Assembly: GCA_025594325.1 (NCBI GenBank)
Contig: JANHCV010000006.1
Location: 1,674,001 to 1,738,000, forward strand
DNA: 64,000 bases
Source of the DNA: Blastocladiella emersonii ATCC 22665
Taxonomy: Eukaryota; Blastocladiomycota; Blastocladiomycetes; Blastocladiales; Blastocladiaceae
Direction: 5' to 3'
This document shows, one piece after another, positions 11,528 to 22,069 of the stretch. How positions within the stretch are numbered: position 1 is the first letter of the stretch; each line of letters starts with the position of its first letter. Under the pieces are notes generated by a model. That model was not told the origin of the DNA and ran no database searches. It saw only the letters and a program-made list of their open reading frames with translations. The position numbers and the translations under genes were made by a program.

Positions 11528-11904
11528 GGTCGCTGTTTCCGTGGTCCGTTCGTATCGAGATCCGTAAATGAAGAGAGCGTAGCCTCGATTCCTGAGCCAC
11601 ATCGCCGCAGTTCACTCGCGCAGCGAATGCAGCTGGGACGGGCAGGCCTGTCCCCCGTGCTCAGCCTGATGACGATCTCCCAACCCTGTCAAGCAGGGAT
11701 TGGGAACAAGGTGTTTGCACCGCTCAAGCTGGTGATAGGGTGGGAGAGAAGGAGTCTGCGTCGGGGAGACACTTTTTCCGCCCCGCACGCGATGCTCACG
11801 GCCGCGTGACCGCGTTGCCACGCTGCATCACTCGAAACGTGGCGCTCGCCGGCCAACTCGCCTCGACGACTCTCGCGACGATCCCGTCACCTTGGACTGC
11901 CCGC
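11528..11904. other. Divergent promoter between the 7-TM gene and the MIT-domain gene
   Basis: 377 bp without a supported exon; it must serve both head-to-head genes. No copy of the 13-bp element was seen. Confidence 0.5.
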
Positions 11905-12832
11905 ATGAGCGCAGATGGATCTTCCGCGTCGAGCTCCGACTTGGCGCACTCGGCGCCGCGCAGCGTGACGAGCTCGAGCCCGTGCGATGAGCCCGGCGAC
12001 GAGTCGGCCAACGTCACCGACAAGAACAGCCTCGTCGGCCGCGCCCAGCGGCTCTCCATGGACGCCGAGCAGCTGGAGCAGCGCGGCGACGTTGAGGGCG
12101 CTGCTGCCGCGTACGCGGCCGCTGCAGGTGCGCGCGCACGAGCGAGCGGGTGCGGGTGCAGGAGGTCGCGCATCTCACAGCTGTCGTCCTCGCCACGGTG
12201 TAGTCGCGTACCGCGAGGCGGCCGACAACTCGGACCACCCCGAGATCCAGCGCACGCTCGAGCTGCTGCAGAGCACCTTCAGCCGCAAGGCGCGCGAGCT
12301 CGCCCGGCGCGCCGCGAGCGCCGCCAACTCGCCGCAGCCTTCCCCGCCGCTCCAGGTCAAGACCGTCGCCGTGCCGCCCGCGGAACCGCCGCTCGCCGTC
12401 CAGTCCACGATCATGTCGGCGTCGGTATCCGCACGCCGCACCCACTCGCCCCGCGCCTCGTCTCCCCTCGCCGCCAGCGGTGGGCTCGCACGGTCGCGGT
12501 CCTCGCCGACCATGAGCCCCGAGTCGGTCCGCTCGCTCGCCGACAGCCGGCGCGTCTCGATCCCGACGGCGGGTGCCGCGTCGTTCGAGGTGCTCCCGCC
12601 GCGCGCCGTCGTCCCCGTCACGTCGCGACCCGCCTCGGAACGGCGAAGCTCGCTGTCCCGGTCCATCACGTTTGTCCCGCCCGAAGCACCACCGCTCGTC
12701 GTCGCGTCCGCACCGGCAGCGCCTGCGCCGTTCTGGGACGCGTTCGACGAGCGCGTGCGCCGGCTCGCGGCGGGCGAGGCCATCGCGCGGCCGGCGTATC
12801 CGATCCCGACGTGGTTTGCGCCCCGCACCTGA
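11905..12832 (+). CDS. MIT-domain protein, possibly NRBF2/Atg38-like
   Basis: The start is ATG 11905 (MSADGSSASSSD). A 76-bp intron (12128-12203) joins GAAAAYAAAA to VAYREAADN in frame; the stop is at 12830 and the length 283 aa. Residues about 40-105 (RAQRLSMDAEQLEQRGD, AAYREAADN-type helix, HPEIQRTLELLQ, ARELARRA) form a three-helix MIT-like bundle. Its A-x-R-A-D-x-L...G-x-Y-x-x-A rhythm recalls NRBF2/Atg38, the MIT subunit of the autophagy Vps34 complex. The rest is Ser/Pro/Arg-rich and probably disordered. The C-terminus has a short acidic/aromatic patch (FWDAFDERVRRLAAGE). A different MIT protein is an equally possible identity. A Vps34 gene lies in the same window at 47.5-50.7 kb, but that distance is not evidence of function. 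Confidence 0.6.
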
Positions 12833-12970
12833 GTCTTCACACGGAGAATACAATTTGCGCGCGGGTGTGCACTACTTGGAGCCAAGGCCGTGTCCAGCCG
12901 CGTTGCTCAGAGTCATCAAGCGCGGTTTCACTGCCGCTCGCCGTCCTCTCTCCCCCCGGCTCCCTTGACG

Positions 12971-13003
12971 ATGGAGGCACACTACCCGCAGCCCATGCAA
13001 TGA
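12971..13003 (+). promoter_or_regulatory. Upstream ORF whose stop overlaps the KH-like gene start (ATGA)
   Basis: A ten-codon ORF, MEAHYPQPMQ, starts at ATG 12971 and stops with TGA at 13001-13003. This TGA overlaps the main ATG at 13000, so the bases read AATGA. The arrangement would suit termination-reinitiation control. Confidence 0.35.
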
Positions 13004-14847
13004 ACCGCCCCTACTCGATGCAATCCAGCGAGCGCTGCGTGTGGACCTCGCCGCCGTTCCCGCAGACGCTCGGCGGCCGGCTCGTCGGCGTCGGCGGCGA
13101 GAACTTCAAGGCCATGGAGCGCGCCTTCCCGGGCCTCCGCTTCCAGGTCTTTACCGACCGCGTGCTCAACGGCGCTGGGACCGCGAACGGCAACGGCTAT
13201 GGCGTCAATGGTAGACGAATGGGCCGCGGCAACAGTCCCGGTGACGAGAACGGCACGGGCAACGGGCGGCCCAAGTCGCCCGCCACCAGCGGTGGCGGCC
13301 CGTCGATTCTGCGCATCTACGCCAAGCCGGGCGTCCACCCCGACGTGCCCGCCCGCGCGCGCCTCGTCCTTGAGCAGGTCCTGAACCACGCGCAGCGCAC
13401 CTTCGACATCAAGCTGGTCCTGTGCATGGTGGTCCCGACCGACGCGTTCGCGCTGCAGTGGGAGTACGTTCCGGGCGGCGAGAACTATGTCGGCGTGCTC
13501 GACTCGCCGCCGCCCTACTACCGCGCGGTCCCGGCGCGCCCGGGCGCCCTGCCGCTCAACTGGATCCAGGCCTCGGGCGCTGACGTGTACCACACGCCCG
13601 CACTCGGGCCGCAGCCGGCGAAGCGCCCGAAGCCCAAGTTCGGCCACCGCCAGCAGATCGCGGTGCTGACGCGCGAGTTCCACGACGAGATTGTCACCAC
13701 GCTCGCCAAGCGGCGCGCCGAGGTCCTCGACTGGGCCGCCCCGCGCGCGCCCAAGGGCACCGCCCTCGGCGCCGTCCTCAAGCTCAAGGCCTCGCTCGGC
13801 AACCACGTCTTCGCGCGCTCGCTCATGTCGGGCCGCATCGCCGAGGCCGCGCCGCGCCCCGAGCTGTCCACCGCCGCCGCGGGCGCTGGTCCGGACGTGG
13901 CGTCGTACTCGTTCACGTTCGCCGACCTCGCCACGGCCCTGCGCAAGTCCGAGCTCAAGTCGTCGTTCAACCCGGCGCTCTCGCCGCAGACGGTCGTCAA
14001 CTTCACGTCGCTGCTCGAGTCGCCCGCGGCCGGGTTCGTGCGGCAGCCGGGGACCAAGTACAAGGTGCTCGTCAAGTTCACGCTGCCGTGGGATCTCGGC
14101 GTGCCTGTCGAGCAGTACCGCCCGCGCCGCCAGTACCGCGCCACGTTCCTGTGCGACCCGGCCGCGGCTGCGGCGGCCGGGAGCGCGGGCCCGTTCGTCG
14201 TCAAGAACTTCCGCGTCGACCCGACGCCGCTCAACAAGTACTCGATCGTGGTGCCGGGCAGTGACACGGGGTTCCGCCTGCGGCAGACGGTGCAGACGTG
14301 GGACGTGTCGACCGAGGACGGGTCGATCCACCCGGCCGCGACCGCGGTCGCGCGGCGGCTGCTCGCGTACCTCAACGAGACGGCCAACGTGCTCGTGCAC
14401 ATCATGAAGCACACGGTGCGGCCCGACTGCAGCGTGACGGTGCCGAGCCTGCCGGTCGACATCACGGGCCGGTGCCACAGCATCTCGGTGCGCACGCGCG
14501 TCGTCACGACGTACGCGCGCGGACCTGTCTCGGTGTCCGTCAGCCGCGCCACGGCCATCGTCGACACCCACCCGCTGTCGCCGACCCAGACGCTCGTCCG
14601 CATCCCGCACGTCGGCGCGCCCCCGCCGCGCGGCGAGTGCGCCGTCACCGGGTTCTACAGGCCGTGCCCGACCACGCTCCAGGTCACGGCGCGACGCGAC
14701 GACTACGCCGCGTTTCCGATCGACGCCATGCTGCCCGAAGGCCATGGCGACGCGGCCGAGCGCGCTATCAAGTCGTTCCTCGCGCTCATCGAGGTGCTCG
14801 TCTCGAACCTCCGCGGCAGCGGTGCCGCGACCGCAGCGGCCCGCTAG
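13000..14847 (+). CDS. KH-like protein of unknown function
   Basis: A single exon from ATG 13000 (MNRPYSMQSS) to TAG 14845; 615 aa. The N-terminus has a KH-type loop, GGRLVGVGGENFKAMERAFP (about residues 24-43), then a Gly/Asn-rich insert, then a second alpha/beta segment (SILRIYAKPGVHPD, ARLVLEQVLNHAQ). This resembles a KH fold with GXXG replaced by GVGG and an insertion. The C-terminal 400 residues are well structured by composition (for example KYKVLVKFTLPWDLG, KYSIVVPGSDTGFRLRQTVQ, KSFLALIEVLVSNL), but no family was recognised. RNA binding is a guess from the KH-like loop alone. The gene follows the MIT gene by 167 bp on the same strand and converges on IFT38. Initiation may be influenced by the short uORF that overlaps the start codon. 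Confidence 0.65.
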   Translation: MNRPYSMQSSERCVWTSPPFPQTLGGRLVGVGGENFKAMERAFPGLRFQVFTDRVLNGAGTANGNGYGVNGRRMGRGNSPGDENGTGNGRPKSPATSGGGPSILRIYAKPGVHPDVPARARLVLEQVLNHAQRTFDIKLVLCMVVPTDAFALQWEYVPGGENYVGVLDSPPPYYRAVPARPGALPLNWIQASGADVYHTPALGPQPAKRPKPKFGHRQQIAVLTREFHDEIVTTLAKRRAEVLDWAAPRAPKGTALGAVLKLKASLGNHVFARSLMSGRIAEAAPRPELSTAAAGAGPDVASYSFTFADLATALRKSELKSSFNPALSPQTVVNFTSLLESPAAGFVRQPGTKYKVLVKFTLPWDLGVPVEQYRPRRQYRATFLCDPAAAAAAGSAGPFVVKNFRVDPTPLNKYSIVVPGSDTGFRLRQTVQTWDVSTEDGSIHPAATAVARRLLAYLNETANVLVHIMKHTVRPDCSVTVPSLPVDITGRCHSISVRTRVVTTYARGPVSVSVSRATAIVDTHPLSPTQTLVRIPHVGAPPPRGECAVTGFYRPCPTTLQVTARRDDYAAFPIDAMLPEGHGDAAERAIKSFLALIEVLVSNLRGSGAATAAAR

Positions 14848-14951
14848 GCGGTGCTATCGATACCTCCTCTCCCCTCCCCCCTCATGTACAAAGTTTCCCC
14901 GAGTGTGCCCGTGTAAGCCGATAGCAGTTCAATCAATCGTTCTCATCATCA

Positions 14952-17022
14952 TCAAAAGTCGTTGTCGCTCCCCGTCTCGTCGTCCTGGTCGCCATCCGAC
15001 CCGCCGTCGTCGCCGTAATCGACGATCCCGCTGAGCACCGCGTCGTCGTCGTCGTCAATCACGACGCTCGCCCCACCGCCCGCCTTGCCGTACACGTCGT
15101 GCGCTCGGCGCTTCTGCTGCTGCCCCGCGGGCTGAGGTTGCCGCCCGCTCGGCAGATCGTCGTCAAAGTCCTGGTCCTCGTCGTCGTCCTCGAGATCGTC
15201 GTCGTCCTCCTCCTCGTCGCCGTCCTCGAGACTGAAGTCGCCCTCGTCCTCCTCGTCGCTGCCGCCCGGCCCGTCGCTGATCCCGTAACTGTCCATGTAC
15301 TGCTGCCGCGCCGCGCTCGCGTTGGCGGCGACGGGGCCGCCGGTGCGGCCGGCGGCGGCGGGCTGCGGCTTGCGCGACTTGGCGGCGCGCTACACGGCGT
15401 CGAAGGGTCAGAATCAGCGAGGCAACGGCTATGTGATCCCGCACGGCGTACCCCATAGTCCGAGATCTCCTCGTCCGAGTCGTCAAAGTCGAGGCGGTCC
15501 TCGATATCCATGGCCGCGTGGTCAAAGTCGCCCGACGGGCGGCGGCGACGCGACTTGCGGGTGCTGCCGCCGGCGCCAGCCTTGCCGCCGCCGCCGTGCA
15601 GCCGCGAGTTGCTGCCGAGCACGGCGTTGACGTCGAGCCCATTGTCGAGATCGTCGTCGTCGTCGTCCGGATTCAGGAAACTGTCCTCGTCCACATCCCC
15701 GTCATCGTCGTCGCTCTGGCTGTCGAGCCCGCCGTCGCCGCCGCGCAGCATCTTGAGCTCCTCCTCCTTGAGCCGCTCCTGCATCCGCTTGAGCGACATC
15801 TCGGCCTCCTACATCCGGTCCGACGTGAGTTGCCGTTTGCCACGATCCGCGGAGCGGACGTAACGCACCTCGGACTTGTCCACCTCTGCACGCACGCCGT
15901 CCTCGACGAGCTGCTCGAGGAACGCGACGTTGCGCAGGCTGCGGACGTACTTTGCGTAGACTCCCTTGAGCTCGGCCTCGACGCGCTCAAACTCGTCCAT
16001 GTACGCGGGCCGCACGCCCTGCATCGACTTGAGCCGCTTGGTGCGCCGGTCCACCTCGAACTTTTTCTTCTCGATCTTGGCCGTCAGCGCCGCCGCGTCG
16101 CTCGACATCCCCGCGACCACGCCCGCCAGGGTGTCCGACTCCTCGCGCACGCCGCGCAGCGCGGCCGACGCCGCGGCCTCGATCGACGGCAGGTCGATGG
16201 CACGGCCCAGGGCTTGCGAGCGGAGGTCCTACAGAGGTGCGGGTTGTCAGTTTCAGTACCGCCTTGGCGGTGGTGCAGATGAAAACGTACGCGGTGCTCC
16301 ATCTCCTGAGCGAGCAGCTCGTACAGGACGGCGCCGCGCTGGGTGATCTCAGACGCGAGCTCGCGCGCGGCGCGGATCGTGGTCGCCTTGGCCGCCATAT
16401 CGCCCGCCCCAACCATTCCGCCCGCGACGCCGAGCCCGCCGCCCTGCTTCTTGGCTGCCGCCCCGGCCGCCGCGGCGGCCGACGACTGCGACTGCCCGCC
16501 GCTGCCCGATGACGGGACGTGGAACGCGCCAACGGCGTGGACGAGCGTCGGGTCGTCCTCGGCGAGCGCCGCGTTGGCCTGCGTGAACAGGTCGGCAAGC
16601 TTGAGCAGCTCGCGCACCGCGGACCCGTCGGCCATGTACAGCTTGCGCGTGTTGAGCTTGAGCTGCGCGCGCGTCGCCAGGTGCTGCGCCACGGCCTTGA
16701 TGAAGGCCACGCGGTCGTCTTCGGTCGCGATCGACTTGAAGATGTCGGCGCTCGGGTCGTAGCTAGTGAGGTGAGGGGGTGAGTGGGTGAGTGGGAGGTT
16801 GGGCGGGCGGGAAGGGAGGAGGACGGACCTCTTGACCATCCACAGGAGCAGGTCGGCGACGAGCTCAAAGTTGGGCTGGCGGAACGCCTCGTACGACACG
16901 AGCTGCGGGTACCCGAGGACCCGCATCTGCTCGGTTAGCGCTGCATGGCGGGGCTGGCGTCAGTTTGGTGGTGGACTCCTTGCAATCTCGCAGAACCGAC
17001 CTCGGACTTCCCTGAATGCCAT
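14952..17022 (-). CDS. CLUAP1: Intraflagellar transport protein IFT38 (CLUAP1/qilin)
   Basis: An IFT-B subunit needed to build flagella. Six exons are joined by five introns (16941-17000, 16763-16828, 16229-16290, 15809-15868, 15390-15451) and give 586 aa in one frame. The first exon is only 22 nt and supplies MAFREVR, joined to ALTEQMRVLGYPQ; this matches the MSFRDLRNFTEMMRALGYP type of N-terminus. The calponin-homology-like head follows (LVADLLLWMVK, FIKAVAQHLATRAQLKLNT, RKLYMADGSAVRELLKLADL). Next come the coiled-coil signature (AKIEKKKFEVDRRTKRL, VRPAYMDEFERVEAEL, RLKEEELKMLRGG) and a long acidic tail ending GSDNDF, as in animal CLUAP1. Intron 16763-16828 is 66 bp and open in frame, so its removal rests on alignment. 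A Gly/Ala/Gln-rich insert of about 40 residues after the head is unusual. The gene is head to head with the PH-CLU gene. Confidence 0.93.
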
Positions 17023-17209
17023 GTTGACGGTTCAGATACTTGGAGACAGATGCATAGCTTTCGCGGATGGCGACTGAGGCAAGGAGGAGCCGTGTGGCGC
17101 CGATCTCGTTGCGTGGGCGGAACGCGTCGCGTTTCGGGGTCAGCTGGGATCATGTGCGCGAGGGAGACAGCGCGCGGAGACACATTTTTTGGAGGCACGC
17201 GTCGGATGC

Positions 17210-17222
17210 GAGACGCGTCGCG
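17210..17222 (+). promoter_or_regulatory. GAGACGCGTCGCG promoter element in the IFT38/PH-CLU divergent promoter
   Basis: Perfect 13-bp match in the 295-bp gap between the two ATGs (17022 minus, 17318 plus). Further ACGCG cores lie beside it (around 17198 and 17231-17243). Confidence 0.5.
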
Positions 17223-17317
17223 ATGTGGCGCACGCGGACGCGTCCCTTCACCTCCTCGCGCTCGACCTCGCTACCTCTCCCTCAATCATCGACGCAGTCA
17301 TAGACCGGGATGCGACC

Positions 17318-20300
17318 ATGCCCGACCACCACCCACGCCCCGTAACGTACCCGACCGGCCAGCAGCTGCGCGGCGCGACCACGGCGCTGCCGTCGCACCA
17401 GATGCCGTACATGCAGCAGCGCAAGCTGGCGCCGGCGACGGCCTCCCCGCTCGCGCCGCACTTCATCACCCCCACGACCACCTCGACCAACGCGGCGGCG
17501 GCCGCCGCTGCCGCGGCTGCAGGAGCGCCGGCGCTCACGATCGCGATCCCCGGGTTCCCGCGCATGCGCGTGCTGCGGCAGGGCTGGCTGTACAAGCGCG
17601 GGCCCTTCTACCAGCCGTGGCGGATGCGGTGGTGCGTGATCGCGCAGCCCGAAGATGGAGCGGGTACTCCCGATCAGTCTGGCGCGCGCGGTCCGGTCCT
17701 CGTCATCTACACGCAGCGCGACCACGCCAACATCGCGCCGCCCAAGGGCCAGGTCCCGCTCGCGGTCCGCATGGAGATCGAGGTCCCGATGCAGCCCGTC
17801 AAGAAGAACCTGCTCGACCGCACCGCGCTGTACCCGTTTGTTCTCATCGTGCACGGGCGCAAGGTACACACCTCCATCTCTCCGCGTGACGCGATGATGG
17901 CTAACCCACGACCGCGACCTCGTAGCACGTCTTCGCCTCGCACCACCGCAAGGACCGCGAGGACTGGATCCACCTGATCCAGTCGCTGTCCGACTCGCCG
18001 ACGGCGCAGGGCCCCGCCGGGATCACGGTCGTCCACGAGCTCGACGACTGCTCGGTCCTCGAGTCGACGAGCGTCGTCGACCACTCGTCCGCGTACGGCA
18101 ACGACTCGGTCGTCTCGGCCACGGCCACCTCGGCCATGACCACCACGTCGACCACGGCCATCACCAGCAGCAGCACTATGCCGAGCTCGACGGTCATGAG
18201 TCTCGGGATCAGCCGCCTTGACGCCCTGGTACGGTTTCTCGCTCACGCATTTGGGAGACGTTCACTGACGTGTTGTATTCGGGTAGTCGATCTGCGGCAC
18301 CGAGATCCTGACCGACGCCGAGCTGTCCGAGATGGGCCGGTACGCAACGATCCCGCACCGCCTCGCTCGTCGAACCACACTGACCATGACGCGCGCTAGC
18401 CCCGAGCGCATCACGTCGCGCCCCGCGAGCCCTGTAGCCCAGTCGGCACCTCCCGCGACCATGACGCCCGCCGACCCGTGGAACGAGCTGTACCAGCGGC
18501 TGTGCGACCAGCCGTGCGCGACGCCGCAGGCGCAGATCCAAAAGGACCTTCAGATCTGCGACCTGCTGGGCCAGTTCCGCGAGGTCGCCCTGACGCTCGC
18601 GACGCAGGTCGTCGACGAGTACCACACGCGCCCGTCGACGGGCAACGGCGCGGCGCCGACCGAGTCGTGGGTGTTCGGCAACGTGGTCGTCGCCATGGCG
18701 GCCGACTACGCAGCGTGTGACCGCGGCGCGGTCCTCGCGGCGATGCGGCGCGCGACGCACGAGCTGCAGGGCGTGTCGGCGATCGCGTCGGTGGCGTCGG
18801 ACCTGCACACGCCGCTCATGTGCGTCGTCGACTACAAGGGGTTCCGGCTCGTGTGCAGCGCGGCGGTCCCGCTCAACGCGACCTCGACGCTGGTCCTCGA
18901 CCTGTCGACGGGCCGCGCCGACGTGTCGGCGCTCGAGAAGCTCAGCGAGGCGTTTGCGCCGCTGCGCCTGCGCGAGCACCCGGTGTCCGTGATGCCGGCC
19001 GCGGGGACGGGGCACGCGCCCACAACGGTGGCCGTGCGCGGCAGCGCGAGCGTGCACGTGCACTACGCGCGCGCGCACGACCACTACTACGCGACGCGGC
19101 TCGCGGACCTGTTCCCGGTCGACCAGAGCAAGCACGGCAAGCCCGTGGACGCGCGGCGCCGGCTGCGGCCCGAGTTTGTCGCCCAGTACAAGCACGCGCT
19201 GTCGTCGGACGCGTACGCGCCGGCCGCGCCCGGGTGGCGGTGCGCCGAGACGCACCCGGAGACGGCCGCGGGCGAGCGCGACGCCGTGTACGCGGCGCGG
19301 TTCCTGCGCGAGAACCATATCCCGGCGTTCGTCGCCCGGCTCGACGCGCTCGAGCTGATCCCCGCTGACAGCGTCGGGCTCGCGGCGTGCCTGCACGCGG
19401 CCGGGATCAATGTCCGGTACCTCGGCCTGATCGCGACGCGCACGCGGCTGCCGGCGGTCAAGGAGCTGTGTCTCGTCGAGATGGTCGGGCGCGCCGCCAA
19501 GGAGGTGTTTGGCGAGAAGCTGCGGTCGTCGGTGCTCCACTTCCGCCGCATCGGCGCGACCAAGATCGACCACGAGCTCGTGCGCATCGCGACCGAGTTC
19601 GTCAACCACGTCGTCACGGCCAACGAGAAGGTGTGGGAGGAGACGCTCAAGCCGGCCATCCAGCGCAAGTTCAGCTTCGTCATGAGCATCGACATCTTCC
19701 GCGCGCTCCAGCGGCCCGCCGTGTTCCTCAGCCTGCAGCATCACGTACGTCTTTCTCGTTCGCCGTCGTGACCTCAGCCCCTGACCTGTCGTACACGCAG
19801 TGCGCGCTGGACCTCGCCGACTCGGACCACTACGACTGGACCTCTCCTTCACCCGTGACGGAGCGCGACTTTTCCGGCTTCGCGCCCAAGTGCAAGACCC
19901 TGTCCCCCGCGACGCTCGGCGCGAAACACCTGACGACGCCCTCGGAACGCGCGACGTACGAGCTGGCGCGTCACCTCGCCCTGCGCGGCCCGCGCGCCAA
20001 GCTCGCGCCGTGCCCCGTCACCGCACGCCGCCTCCTCGCCGTCTCGCGGTGCGCGCTGTCGGGCGGGAAACCCGCCGACGCCGTGTCGTACGCCAACGCG
20101 GCGATGCAGGTCGCGCGCCGCCACTCGGGGCTCGCGGCGCGCGCGTGGCTCGCGCTCGCGGAGGCGACGCTGCGTCAGCGCAACGGCGGTGAGGACGAAG
20201 GTGTGAGCGGGGGTCACGCGCCGCCGCGCGGGCAGGACTCGAACGAGACGCTGGTCGGCGCGCCGGCACCCTCGGCGAAAGGCGGCAAGGGCCCGCAGCC

Positions 20301-21591
20301 GAGCAACAAGTCGGTCGCCGAGCTCGCAACCGCCGCCGCGTCGGCCATCGCGTGGCACTGGGGCCCGGACCACCCGCTGTCGATCGAGCTGCACAGCCGC
20401 ATGGCGCGCGCGTGGGCGACGGCGCCGCCGGCCCCTTCCACCAAATCCACCTCCGGGGCACCGCCCGCGACGCAAGCGCGGTCGCTCGACCACCACGCAC
20501 GCGCGCTTCGCGCGAGCGTGCGGAGCCTGGGCCGCACGCACCCCGTCACCGCGCGCCTGCAGCTCGCAGCGGCGCTGCAGCTCCTGACGGGCCCGGGCGC
20601 GTCGCGGCGCGTGCACGAGGCGCAGCGCATGGTCGCGGACGCGCTGGCTGCGCTCGGCGGGAACCACAACCCGGCGGCGACGTGGGCGAAAGAGCGCGCG
20701 CTCGCACACGTCCTGCTCGCCGAGTGCGCGGCCATCTCGGGCGATATGGCGTCGGCCCGCGCACACGCCGCGCAGGCGCGCGGGTTGAGGGAGAAGGAGT
20801 ACGGGTATAACCACGTTCTCACGGCCGACGCGTGCGCGCAGGTCGCGGCGCTCGCGGTCGCGGCGGCCGCGCTGTCGACGTCCCCCGAATCGGGTGCGGG
20901 CGCAGCGGCGACAGCGGCGGGGTCCGAGTCGTCCTCGCTCGCAGATGCGGCCGACGCACCGCCGCCCGTGGTCGCGGGCAACGACCTCGTCACGCCGCAG
21001 GCCAAGGCCGACGTCGCGGTCGCCCTCGAGGCGTACACACGCGTGTTCAAGTACCACAAGTGGCGCGCGGCCGCCGCCGCCAAGGCCGCGGCGCGCACGG
21101 GCAGCAGCGCCGCGATGCTCGCCACCTCGTCCGCCGTGTCGACGGCCACGGACGAGACGGCCGTCGCGCCAACCTCAACCTCCGAGCCCACCACGCCCAC
21201 GTTCGCGGGCGACGCCGACGAAGCCGCGACCGTCGCCCACGCCGAGCTGGCGGCAGCCGACGACCCGCTCGCGTACGTGCGTCACCGCGCCGTGGTGGCG
21301 CCGCCGGGCCCGCCGAACGCGGCGCTGCTGGCGCTGGCGCGCACGCTGGTCGCGCTCAAGCTGCGGGTGCTGCCGCCGCACCACCAGGGGCACGTGCGGA
21401 GTGCGCGGCAGAAGGTGGCGCGCAGTGGGGCAGCAGGGACGGGTGACGCGATGCGCGACGTGATGGCGCGGCTCGTCGGGCTCACGCCGGCCGTGTTTGT
21501 CGACGAGTGCCTGGTGCGCGCGGATGATGGGGACGGCGAGGCGGTCGAGGAGCTCGCGGTCGTGGTGCAGCTCGTGGACCGGTCTGGCTGA
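17318..21591 (+). CDS. PH-domain + CLU (clustered mitochondria) + TPR-like fusion protein
   Basis: The start is ATG 17318 (GACCATGCC). Introns 17864-17925, 18229-18286 and 19745-19800 keep one frame and give 1365 aa. A PH domain occupies about residues 85-205: MRVLRQGWLYKRGPFYQPW, an inserted loop, then KVHVF-type strands and the closing helix with its Trp (DREDWIHLIQSL). A CLU domain follows at about 345-780, with the hallmark HELQGVSAIASVASDLHTPL and the strand pair CVVDYKGFRLVCSAAVPL. It also has AGINVRYLGLIATRT, which is close to the GINxRYLG box of Clu1/CLUH. The C-terminal 580 residues carry TPR-like repeats of the kinesin-light-chain style (LDHHARALRASVRSLGRTHP) broken by Ala/Ser-rich linkers. 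CLU proteins bind mRNAs for mitochondrial proteins. A PH head would add membrane or phosphoinositide targeting; no such CLU architecture is known to me. Confidence 0.85.
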
Positions 21592-22069
21592 TGGATGTTC
21601 ATGCGATTCATACAGTTAACTTCGTTGATTGATCAAGCGCGAGTGCGAGAGACGGGTTGGTTTTCGCAGAGGAAAAAGAGGTGGTGTGTATGTAGTGGAG
21701 GCCGTATGTACACTCGCCCGTGGCCGAGGGGCGAGTAGGAGGGGGAGAGGTGAGGGATGGATATCGAGCAAGAGAGGAGAGGAGAGAGAACGAGAGAATA
21801 GACAGACGGGTTTCATTTGGTTGCTTGGGCGAGGCGGCCGGCGACGAGGATGGCGGGGGCCGCTCACGCGCGACGCGGGGCACGTCGTGGCGGGCGGTCC
21901 CTTCTTGGCGCGAGGTGGGCCATGGCGCACGACGCGAACCAGGGCGTGGTCGTCGACATGGCGAGGAAGGGGAGGAAGAGGGAGAACCAAACGGAAACGG
22001 GTCGGTCGACTGGTCGTCGGTCTTGGTGAGGTTTATCTGCTCGAGGATAGCGAGGTCGGTGTGCGGGGC
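21592..22069. other. Convergent 3' region between the PH-CLU gene and eIF1
   Basis: 478 bp, rich in GAGA/GGAG runs on the plus strand, with no supported exon. Most of it is probably 3' UTR of eIF1 (minus). Confidence 0.5.

Noticed and set aside
11740-11904. Extension of the MIT gene upstream to an in-frame ATG at 11740
   Set aside because: The residues before ATG 11905 have no protein-like pattern, and 11905 has the more typical start followed by Ser/Asp-rich sequence. The frame simply has no stop there.
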